From positions 1 through 7,021 of the forward strand of contig CAAFTW010000005.1 in assembly GCA_900766045.1 (NCBI GenBank): a stretch of DNA of 7,021 bases, read 5' to 3'. The number at the start of each line of letters is the position of its first letter. Positions within the stretch are counted from its first letter, which is position 1. A model generated the notes under the pieces. It ran no database searches. It saw only the letters and a list, made by a program, of their open reading frames with translations, and had not been told where the DNA came from. Position numbers and translations under genes: made by a program. Positions 1 through 4,574 of this stretch are shown in pieces. This DNA comes from Clostridia bacterium. GTDB lineage: Bacteria; Bacillota; Clostridia; Peptostreptococcales; Anaerovoracaceae.

Positions 1-3
1 AGA

Positions 4-99
4 CCGGCCTCGGGAATTCACTTCTTTAACATCAATTTCCCGAGTATCTGAAAAATATCCTCGGGAAATCGCGATTATTATTTTAATTCCCGAGGCCGG
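4..99. repeat. Nested inverted repeat with four copies of CTCGGGAA
   Basis: The outer arms CCGGCCTCGGGAATT (4-18) and AATTCCCGAGGCCGG (85-99) are perfect 15-bp complements. The inner arms ATTTCCCGAG (35-44) and CTCGGGAAAT (60-69) are perfect 10-bp complements around a 15-nt loop. The 8-mer CTCGGGAA therefore occurs four times in alternating orientation, at 9-16, 37-44 (reverse), 60-67 and 87-94 (reverse). It can fold either as two side-by-side hairpins or as one long nested stem. The spacer sequences are AT-rich and unrelated. Function is unknown; a terminator/attenuator, a protein-binding palindrome or a non-autonomous repeat element are all possible. Confidence 0.85.
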
Positions 100-201
100 C
101 AATTAATATAAATGCAATTTTACGAATGTATATACGCGTCACGCACCATTCACGATATTACATAAACTTTGCCCACTTTGATTATCCAGCACAATAACAT
201 C

Positions 202-237
202 TTTCGGATAAGCAGCCCATTTCACGCTCATCCGAAA
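202..237. repeat. Hairpin, 8-bp perfect stem
   Basis: TTTCGGAT (202-209) pairs perfectly with ATCCGAAA (230-237) across a 20-nt loop. The geometry resembles the other hairpins of this region, but no partner with the same arm was found nearby. Neither side has a strong T-run, so there is no good case for a terminator. Confidence 0.6.
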
Positions 238-261
238 TAATCACCCATAACGCATAAAAAT

Positions 262-274
262 GTATACAGTATAC
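262..274. promoter_or_regulatory. Palindrome GTATACAGTATAC, possible operator
   Basis: GTATAC-A-GTATAC is a perfect inverted repeat around a central A, and equally a direct repeat of the palindromic hexamer GTATAC. It contains TGTATACA (261-268). Short GT-n-AC palindromes of this kind are common targets of GntR-family regulators. No gene start is evident beside it, so an operator role is only a suggestion. Confidence 0.3.
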
Positions 275-329
275 CTTCTATTTCATCTTTCCTTCCACAG
301 AAAGCCACTCTCCCGGAGGGACAACAACA

Positions 330-411
330 CCTGCCTCTGGACTCTCTCCCTTACTCTTCCAGAGGCAGGGAGCAGAAGGTTTCTGCCCCACACTTCCAGC
401 CGGGCAGAACC
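330..411. repeat. Pair of hairpins sharing CTGCC/GGCAG
   Basis: The first hairpin joins CCTGCCTCTGG (330-340) to CCAGAGGCAGG (359-369), a perfect 11-bp stem with an 18-nt loop. The second joins GGTTTCTGCCC (378-388) to GGGCAGAACC (402-411), with one bulged base and a 13-nt loop. Their centres are about 45 nt apart. Both stems contain CTGCC on the left arm and GGCAG on the right, so alternative pairing between the two units is possible. There is no clear T-run after either stem on either strand. Confidence 0.7.
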
Positions 412-432
412 CCCCATTTCGAGAAATCATCA

Positions 433-467
433 GATTCCCGCCTCTCATCACCAGACTGGCGGGAATC
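433..467. repeat. Hairpin, 10-bp stem, first unit of a CCCGCC pair
   Basis: GATTCCCGCC (433-442) pairs perfectly with GGCGGGAATC (458-467) around a 15-nt loop. The CCCGCC/GGCGGG core recurs in the next hairpin (479-522), whose centre is about 50 nt away. The bases around the loop edge are also similar: CAGACTGGCGGG (453-464) compared with CAGTCTGGCGGG in the next unit. The two units therefore look like diverged copies whose stem bases have changed in a paired way. Confidence 0.75.
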
Positions 468-478
468 CCAGGGTTATC

Positions 479-522
479 AAAGGCGCCCGCCTTCTGCATT
501 GCACAGTCTGGCGGGCGCCTTT
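479..522 (-). terminator. Probable terminator of the symporter gene; second CCCGCC hairpin
   Basis: AAAGGCGCCCGCC (479-491) is perfectly complementary to GGCGGGCGCCTTT (510-522), giving a 13-bp stem with an 18-nt loop. It begins about 50 nt beyond the symporter stop codon, the expected place for its terminator. Read on the minus strand the stem ends in TTT but is followed by GATAACC, so the U-tail is short. Termination is likely but not certain. The hairpin is symmetrical enough to act from either side. Confidence 0.55.
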
Positions 523-573
523 CCAGGCAGTTTTCTTGCCGGGTGAATTTTGTCCACTGGAAGGCCGGAGGGA

Positions 574-2091
574 CTACTCGACGATCGGGCTGGCAATGCC
601 TTCGGCTTTCTCGCGTTCTGCAATCTCTTTCCTCATGCGCGGGAGTTCGCGCTCATATGTAGAAAGATACATGAACAGGAAGAAGAGGCCGATGAAGATG
701 ATCACCGGAATAGTTACAATTTCTGCAAAGAAGAGGCGCTGAATGACTGCACTCTGTGTTGCGGCGCCGCCATGGTAATGGAAGGCGGCCAGGAGTCCGC
801 TGCAGATAACGCCGCCGACGGCGAGGCCGACTTTCTGGGCGAAGGTGTAGACAGACATGATGGTTCCCTGGTTGTCGATGCCGGTCTTCCATTTTCCGTA
901 AGTCATGGCGTCCAGTGCGCACTGGTAAATCATAGAAGCGAACAGGCCGGTTCCGATTCCCTCAACACCCCAGCAGATGTACAGGACGACACGGATGCTG
1001 TCGTGGGTCAGGAAACGCGTGCCGAAACTGCAGACCAGCATCAGGCAGGCGAGCGCGCAGGTCTTGGAATTTCCGAACTTGCGGCCCATAACTCCCATGG
1101 CGCCGACGGCGGCGAAGCTGATCACGGAGGTCAGCACGGAGTAGACGCTCATCAGGCCTGTATCATGGAGGTCATACTTTAAGTAGTACATCATGGATGT
1201 TCCGTTCAGAGAGTTGTAAATCAGGAAAAAGATATTAATCAGGCACACCAGCAGCGCATACTTGTTGCAGAGAACGGCCTTGACCAGAGAGCCGACACTG
1301 TGCTTTTCCTTGTTGATGATCGGAGCTTCCTGATCGTAGGTCGGTTCATAGCCCTTGCTGGCAAAATAAACGAACAAGAATCCAGCTGTGTAAATTATGC
1401 CGCAGCCGACTGCGAAGGCGAAGAAGCCCTTGGTCTGGTCGCCGTGGCCGATCCATTTTACGATTGGAATGGCGCTGGCGGTTATCACGGTGCTGGCGAT
1501 GGTGGAGCCAATTCCCTGCCACTGGCCGATTCTGACTCGCTCGTCACGGTTTGAGGTGATTCTGGCCAGGAGAGTGTTAAACGGGACGTTGGTGATGGTC
1601 TGCGCCATGCCCTGGCAGATGTAGGTGATGCCGACCCAGATAATCAGGCCGTTTTTGCTGAGTCCCGGAGCCGTATAGCTGAGGATGATGAATACACCTG
1701 CAGGTACGGACAGATATTTCAGCCAGAAACGGCAGCGTCCTTCTTTTGATCTGGTCTTATCCAGAATGACGCCCATCATCGGGTCATTAATCGCATCCCA
1801 GACTTTAGCAATAACCATGATGATCGTTGCCGCTGCTGCCGGAATTTTGGCAACATCGGTGTAAAACCAGAGAAGGAAATATGCGTTCAGTATCTGAAGT
1901 GTTGCTTTACTGAATTCTCCGACACTGAAAGCGAACTTTAATTTTACCGGAACTTTTCCTTCATTTCCTCCGACTCCTCCAGCTGACCCGCTGCTATTTA
2001 CAGCTGCAGCGGTACTCATTTCAGCAGTGACTTCTGAAGTGCCGATACGGTCTGCAGTTTCTCCGGCGCCTCTGCGAATGTCCTTGTCCAT
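574..2091 (-). CDS. GPH-family (MelB-like) cation:sugar symporter, MFS fold
   Basis: A 505-residue inner-membrane transporter of the glycoside-pentoside-hexuronide:cation symporter family, predicted to import a sugar or glycoside with Na+ or H+. About twelve hydrophobic segments lie between residues 52 and 478. The family signature is clear: WDAIND at 98-103 supplies D99 and D103, matching the cation-site aspartates of MelB. It is followed by DKTRSKEGRCRFW at 111-123. Near the C terminus, YGKWKTGIDNQG (398-409) and K420 match the last conserved block. By hand alignment, the position of MelB's sugar-binding Asp in helix I is Ala63 here, so melibiose is unlikely; the substrate is not predictable. 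The start has a GGGGG ribosome site 5 nt upstream. The first 45 residues form an unusual Ser/Gly/Ala-rich extension. The gene is divergent from the M42 peptidase and appears to be a single-gene transcript ending near 479-522. Confidence 0.9.
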   Translation of the reverse strand: MDKDIRRGAGETADRIGTSEVTAEMSTAAAVNSSGSAGGVGGNEGKVPVKLKFAFSVGEFSKATLQILNAYFLLWFYTDVAKIPAAAATIIMVIAKVWDAINDPMMGVILDKTRSKEGRCRFWLKYLSVPAGVFIILSYTAPGLSKNGLIIWVGITYICQGMAQTITNVPFNTLLARITSNRDERVRIGQWQGIGSTIASTVITASAIPIVKWIGHGDQTKGFFAFAVGCGIIYTAGFLFVYFASKGYEPTYDQEAPIINKEKHSVGSLVKAVLCNKYALLVCLINIFFLIYNSLNGTSMMYYLKYDLHDTGLMSVYSVLTSVISFAAVGAMGVMGRKFGNSKTCALACLMLVCSFGTRFLTHDSIRVVLYICWGVEGIGTGLFASMIYQCALDAMTYGKWKTGIDNQGTIMSVYTFAQKVGLAVGGVICSGLLAAFHYHGGAATQSAVIQRLFFAEIVTIPVIIFIGLFFLFMYLSTYERELPRMRKEIAEREKAEGIASPIVE

Positions 2092-2096
2092 GTTAT

Positions 2097-2104
2097 CCCC
2101 CTTT
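2097..2104 (-). promoter_or_regulatory. Ribosome binding site of the symporter gene
   Basis: On the minus strand, AAAGGGGG sits 5 nt before the ATG at 2089-2091. It supports that ATG over the in-frame Met25 codon (2017-2019), which has no such site. The same AGGGGG pattern precedes the flavoprotein gene. Confidence 0.7.
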
Positions 2105-2118
2105 GATAAATTGATAAC

Positions 2119-2147
2119 CGATTAATAATCGAAAATGCATAATCGAA
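2119..2147. promoter_or_regulatory. Candidate operator: repeated ATAATCGAA and palindrome
   Basis: ATAATCGAA occurs at 2125-2133 and again at 2139-2147, a 14-bp period. The first copy is the right half of the perfect palindrome CGATTA-A-TAATCG (2119-2131). A third, shorter copy, ATAATCG, lies at 2271-2277 in the leader of the divergent peptidase gene. The pair lies just downstream of the symporter promoter, where a bound repressor could block transcription. The region is AT-rich, so chance occurrence is not excluded. Confidence 0.4.
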
Positions 2148-2164
2148 TATTGTATTTAATTCTA

Positions 2165-2192
2165 ATTATACATTTTGCTTTTTTGTTGTCAA
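2165..2192 (-). promoter_or_regulatory. Consensus SigA-type promoter of the symporter gene
   Basis: On the minus strand the -35 box TTGACA (complement of 2187-2192) and the -10 box TATAAT (complement of 2165-2170) both match consensus exactly. They are separated by 16 bp. The expected start of transcription is near 2158, giving a leader of about 65 nt that includes the repeated ATAATCGAA sites. Confidence 0.85.
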
Positions 2193-2215
2193 GTCACAAT
2201 ATATTTTTGAATCCA

Positions 2216-2244
2216 TTGAAAAATACACATTAATCTGCTACGAT
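2216..2244 (+). promoter_or_regulatory. Probable promoter of the M42 peptidase gene
   Basis: TTGAAA (2216-2221, 5 of 6 to consensus) and TACGAT (2239-2244, 4 of 6) are separated by 17 bp. The expected start is near 2251, giving a leader of about 65 nt. The promoter is back to back with the symporter promoter without overlapping it. Confidence 0.55.
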
Positions 2245-2301
2245 AGGAAGAAATCAAACCATACCCATGAATAATCGAGGCAATATACGGAATTTTATAA
2301 C

Positions 2302-2307
2302 AGGAGG
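2302..2307 (+). promoter_or_regulatory. Ribosome binding site that fixes the peptidase start
   Basis: AGGAGG lies 8 nt before ATG 2316. The in-frame TTG at 2310 is only 2 nt from it, too close to be used, so the start is placed at 2316. Confidence 0.8.
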
Positions 2308-2315
2308 AATTGATT

Positions 2316-3338
2316 ATGGATGTTGAAGGTCTGAAAACGCTCACCCAGACCTGGGGTGTGTCAGGAAGAGAAAAACGTGTCCGCAGTCTGATCCGCGAGG
2401 CGGTCCGTCCTTATGCGGACGAGATGCTTACGGATGCTCTGGGGAATCTGATCGTTCTGAAACGCGGAAAGGATTCTCCGGACAAAAAGAAAATCATGTA
2501 CGCGGCTCATATGGATGAAATCGGCCTGCAGGTTACCCACATCGAATCCGATGGAAGAATCAAAGTCTGCACCGTCGGCTGGACCTGGACCTGCTCAGCC
2601 TACAACGATAAAGTCGTATTCCAGAACGGCACGATCGGTGTAGTCGGCTGCGACATTCCAGTGGAGGAATCGAAAAACCACGCACAGGAGCTCTACATCG
2701 ATATCGGCTGCACATCGAAGGAAGACACGGAAAAGTACGTAAGGGTCGGCGACTACTGCGGATTCATCGGCGCCTGGCATGAAATGGCAAATGGCAGAAT
2801 CACCGCCAAGACCTTCGACGACCGGGCAGGCTGTTTCGCCCTGATCGAAGCGCTGAAAATGAATGACGGAACTTCCCCGAACGATGTATATTACGTCTTC
2901 ACGGTTCAGGAAGAAGTCGGATGCCGCGGCGCCGTCGTTGCCGCAGAGAGAATCCGCCCGGACATCGGAATTTCCGTCGATGTCTCACCGGACCACTATC
3001 TGCCGAACGACCTGAAAGGTGCCAATGCGGTCGGAAACGGCGTCGGGGTCACCATCGGAAATCCATCCGCTATGCTTGATGAATATCTGGTGGACGAAAT
3101 GCTCGCCTGCTGTAAAGAAAACAATATCTCCTATCAGCGTGATGTCATGGACAGAGGCGGCACAGACGCCAGCAGCATCAACCAGTCCGGCTGGGGCGTG
3201 CGCGTAGCGGGAATTTCCATTATCGACCGTTTCCCGCACAGCCAGAGCTCCGTCATTGCGAAATCCGATCTGGAAGCCGCCATTCAGCTGATTGACCGCT
3301 ACGCCTTCCGGACATTCCGTTTTGAGGAAGAGTGGTAG
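2316..3338 (+). CDS. M42-family metallo-aminopeptidase
   Basis: A 340-residue cytoplasmic peptidase of the M42 (TET/deblocking/glutamyl aminopeptidase) family, which removes N-terminal residues from short peptides, usually as a dodecameric cage. Length is normal. All residues expected for the two-metal site are visible: H65 in AAHMDEIG (with D67), D168 in TFDDRAG, the Glu pair E199-E200 in TVQEEVG (general base plus ligand), D222 in SVDVSPD, and H308 in FPHSQSS. Residues of about 75-160 form the inserted domain typical of the family; the fold around it is the phosphatase/aminopeptidase type. There is no signal peptide or membrane segment. M42 proteins are often misannotated as endoglucanases; nothing here supports a sugar substrate. 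Residue preference cannot be read from sequence. The gene is transcribed alone, divergent from the symporter and convergent with the GntR gene. Confidence 0.93.
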   Translation: MDVEGLKTLTQTWGVSGREKRVRSLIREAVRPYADEMLTDALGNLIVLKRGKDSPDKKKIMYAAHMDEIGLQVTHIESDGRIKVCTVGWTWTCSAYNDKVVFQNGTIGVVGCDIPVEESKNHAQELYIDIGCTSKEDTEKYVRVGDYCGFIGAWHEMANGRITAKTFDDRAGCFALIEALKMNDGTSPNDVYYVFTVQEEVGCRGAVVAAERIRPDIGISVDVSPDHYLPNDLKGANAVGNGVGVTIGNPSAMLDEYLVDEMLACCKENNISYQRDVMDRGGTDASSINQSGWGVRVAGISIIDRFPHSQSSVIAKSDLEAAIQLIDRYAFRTFRFEEEW

Positions 3339-3388
3339 GAAAACAGAAGAAGTCAGCGCCAGGATATCATAATAACTCCATAACTCCG

Positions 3389-3409
3389 GAAATATTCGGA
3401 AAATATTTC
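3389..3409. repeat. AT-rich hairpin after the peptidase gene
   Basis: GAAATATT (3389-3396) pairs perfectly with AATATTTC (3402-3409) around a 5-nt loop, followed by TAAAATTGTTA. The stem is weak because of its AT content. It may assist the stronger hairpin at 3423-3460 in ending the peptidase transcript. Confidence 0.4.
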
Positions 3410-3422
3410 TAAAATTGTTAAA

Positions 3423-3460
3423 GGCGCTGCACGATGTTCTGACCAGCATCGTGCAGCGCC
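3423..3460. terminator. Strong hairpin between convergent genes, probable two-way terminator
   Basis: GGCGCTGCACGATG (3423-3436) and CATCGTGCAGCGCC (3447-3460) form a perfect 14-bp stem with a 10-nt loop. It lies between the ends of the peptidase gene (plus) and the regulator gene (minus). On the minus strand it is followed by TTTAACAATTTTAG, a fair U-rich tail that suits the regulator gene. On the plus strand the tail CTTCAATATTC is weaker. Confidence 0.75.
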
Positions 3461-3495
3461 CTTCAATATTCATCAAATCAGAATCTGCCCTGCTG

Positions 3496-4137
3496 CTATT
3501 CTCCAATCGCAGACAGTGCCTTCTGCCGGGATGCATCCAGGTGCTCGCGGAGGAGCTGGTCGGCCTCTTGCAGACTGCCTTTTGTCAGGGCGTCCAGAAT
3601 TTTCTGGTGGCCCTGAGCGATCTCTTCGCGGTTTTCTTCTTTCTGCTCGTACTGCATGGACAAGATCGTCAGCTGCAGCAGAATCCTGCGGGAGGCGTCG
3701 TTCAGCCGGCTGTTATCCGCGTACTTATAGAAAATCTGGTGGAAATCGTCACTGAGCTTCTGCCAGCGCTGAAAATCCTGCGTACTCTCCATCTCCTGCT
3801 GAATCTCACGCAGATCTTTGAGGCAGGCGTCCGCATCGGACTTTCTCATGGCAAAGCGCATGGCCGCGGAATCCAGTTCGATGATCATATCGTAAATCTC
3901 CTCGACATCCTTCCGATTCAGCTGAACCACCCGCATACCGATATTCGGCCGGTAAACAATCAGACCATCCTGCTGCAGACGGGTCAGAGCCTCCCGGATC
4001 GGCGATGAACTGACACCATAGCGCTCATGCAGCATCTTGATCGTCAGTTTCTCCCCAGGAGCAATTTCTTGTCTGATGATAGCATTGCGTATTTCCTGGT
4101 AAATCTGTTCCGTAACTGTTTTTATCTGTCCATTCAT
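3496..4137 (-). CDS. GntR-family transcriptional regulator, FCD (FadR) subfamily
   Basis: A 213-residue DNA-binding regulator. Residues 8-72 form the winged helix-turn-helix, with the typical recognition stretch SPIREALTRLQQDGLI at 45-60. Residues 78-205 form the all-helical FCD ligand domain. Its metal-binding set is intact: D89, H133 (SDDFHQ), H177 (GHQKIL) and H199 (REHLD). FCD regulators commonly bind carboxylates or other small acids through this metal, and most act as repressors released by ligand. The chosen ATG has GGAGG (complement of 4149-4153) 11 nt upstream, slightly long. The gene is divergent from the flavoprotein/ferredoxin operon, a usual arrangement for a local regulator. Control of that operon and of itself is an inference. 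The ligand cannot be predicted. Confidence 0.92.
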   Translation of the reverse strand: MNGQIKTVTEQIYQEIRNAIIRQEIAPGEKLTIKMLHERYGVSSSPIREALTRLQQDGLIVYRPNIGMRVVQLNRKDVEEIYDMIIELDSAAMRFAMRKSDADACLKDLREIQQEMESTQDFQRWQKLSDDFHQIFYKYADNSRLNDASRRILLQLTILSMQYEQKEENREEIAQGHQKILDALTKGSLQEADQLLREHLDASRQKALSAIGE

Positions 4138-4194
4138 TGCCTGTCCTGCCTCCGTGCAGCGATATTACGATGTATCCTGTAAAACGATGTGTAT

Positions 4195-4224
4195 ATCTTA
4201 ACACTTTCACAATTCTGTTTACAA
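4195..4224 (-). promoter_or_regulatory. Weak candidate promoter of the GntR gene
   Basis: On the minus strand, TTGTAA (complement of 4219-4224) and TAAGAT (complement of 4195-4200) are 18 bp apart, each 4 of 6 to consensus. The position would give a leader of about 50 nt. No better pair was seen. Confidence 0.35.
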
Positions 4225-4386
4225 CCGTATTCCGTAATAATCGTTACATCCCCTTACACTCATCTTTTCTGCCGCGGCTTTCCGGATTTCAGGATCACGC
4301 ATTTTCTGGACAAAACGCATTCAGGCACCGGGATCAGCAAGGTAAAACTGTCTTTAAAACAAGTTGTTGTCAGAATTAAATGTATT

Positions 4387-4415
4387 TTGCATTTTGCATA
4401 ATATGGTGGTAAGAT
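4387..4415 (+). promoter_or_regulatory. Candidate extended -10 promoter of the flavoprotein operon
   Basis: TTGCAT (4387-4392) and TAAGAT (4410-4415) are 17 bp apart. The -10 box is preceded by TGG (4407-4409), the extended -10 signature. The expected start is near 4422, giving a leader of about 150 nt. The -35 box is embedded in the tandem heptamer ATTTTGC-ATTTTGC (4384-4397), a possible regulator site. Confidence 0.45.
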
Positions 4416-4443
4416 AAGAAATAACAAAAGTTTACGCCTGCCT

Positions 4444-4506
4444 GTCCGGGTAACGAGAGAGATGCCGGAAAACCACTGACTGAAGACCCATTTGTTATGC
4501 CTGGAC
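4444..4506 (+). ncRNA. Possible folded 5' leader of the flavoprotein operon
   Basis: GTCC (4444-4447) can pair with GGAC (4503-4506), and immediately inside it GGGT (4448-4451) with ACCC (4486-4489), leaving a purine-rich inner loop. The segment is more GC-rich than its surroundings and lies in the predicted long leader. I compared it from memory with common riboswitch consensus sequences (TPP, SAM-I, glycine, lysine, cobalamin, c-di-GMP-I, guanidine-I) and found no match. The stems are short, so this is tentative. Confidence 0.2.
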
Positions 4507-4560
4507 GAATACAAGGCGGGATAGACTTGCTGTTTGAATTTTGTCACAAACCTCATCGAA

Positions 4561-4566
4561 AGGGGG
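4561..4566 (+). promoter_or_regulatory. Ribosome binding site that fixes the flavoprotein start
   Basis: AGGGGG lies 8 nt before ATG 4575. The in-frame ATG at 4497, which would add 26 residues, has no ribosome site and its extension does not resemble the family, so 4575 is chosen. Confidence 0.75.
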
Positions 4567-4574
4567 AAAAGAAT

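Larger units (their letters stand above)
1..573. other. Non-coding region rich in inverted repeats
   Basis: No convincing gene is seen here. Short open frames exist on both strands, but they run through the inverted repeats, have no family-like composition and lack convincing ribosome sites. The stretch 1-260 is AT-rich apart from the repeat at 4-99, and 300-573 is more GC-rich. At least seven perfect or near-perfect hairpins lie here: 9-44, 60-94, 202-237, 330-369, 378-411, 433-467 and 479-522. The region is downstream of the minus-strand symporter gene, so part of it serves as that gene's 3' end. What lies to the left of the window is unknown. Confidence 0.7.
4138..4574. other. Divergent intergenic region between regulator and flavoprotein genes
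   Basis: A 437-nt AT-rich gap with no convincing gene; the short open frames across it lack ribosome sites and family-like sequence. It holds candidate promoters for both directions (4195-4224 minus, 4387-4415 plus), a possibly structured leader (4444-4506) and several short repeats. ACGATGT occurs at 4167-4173 and 4184-4190, ACGCATT at 4297-4303 and 4315-4321, and a tandem ATTTTGC at 4384-4397. These may include the regulator's operator, but none stands out as decisive. Confidence 0.6.

Noticed and set aside
1..522. CRISPR array or integron attC array
   Set aside because: The repeats are inverted, the arms differ between loci, and there are no regular repeat/spacer units, cassette genes, cas genes or integrase in view.
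260..742. Plus-strand open frame of 160 codons
   Set aside because: It crosses six inverted-repeat arms and the symporter's 3' end, and its translation is Arg/Pro/Ser-rich without family-like features.
550..1182. Plus-strand open frame of 210 codons
   Set aside because: Antisense shadow of the symporter gene; the acidic, Ala/Asp-rich translation is what reading the opposite strand of a membrane protein gene gives.
2310..2315. TTG start for the M42 peptidase
   Set aside because: Only 2 nt from the AGGAGG site; the ATG at 2316 has ideal 8-nt spacing.
2316..3338. Annotation of the M42 gene as an endoglucanase
   Set aside because: This is a historical misannotation of the family; the complete two-metal peptidase site is present.
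4440..4510. Cobalamin riboswitch, suggested by the string CCACTG
   Set aside because: The other conserved boxes (the AGCCAGGA-type box and the GGGAA core) are absent in the expected order.
4497..4574. Upstream in-frame ATG for the flavoprotein
   Set aside because: No ribosome site, and the added 26 residues do not resemble the family. AGGGGG before 4575 decides the start.
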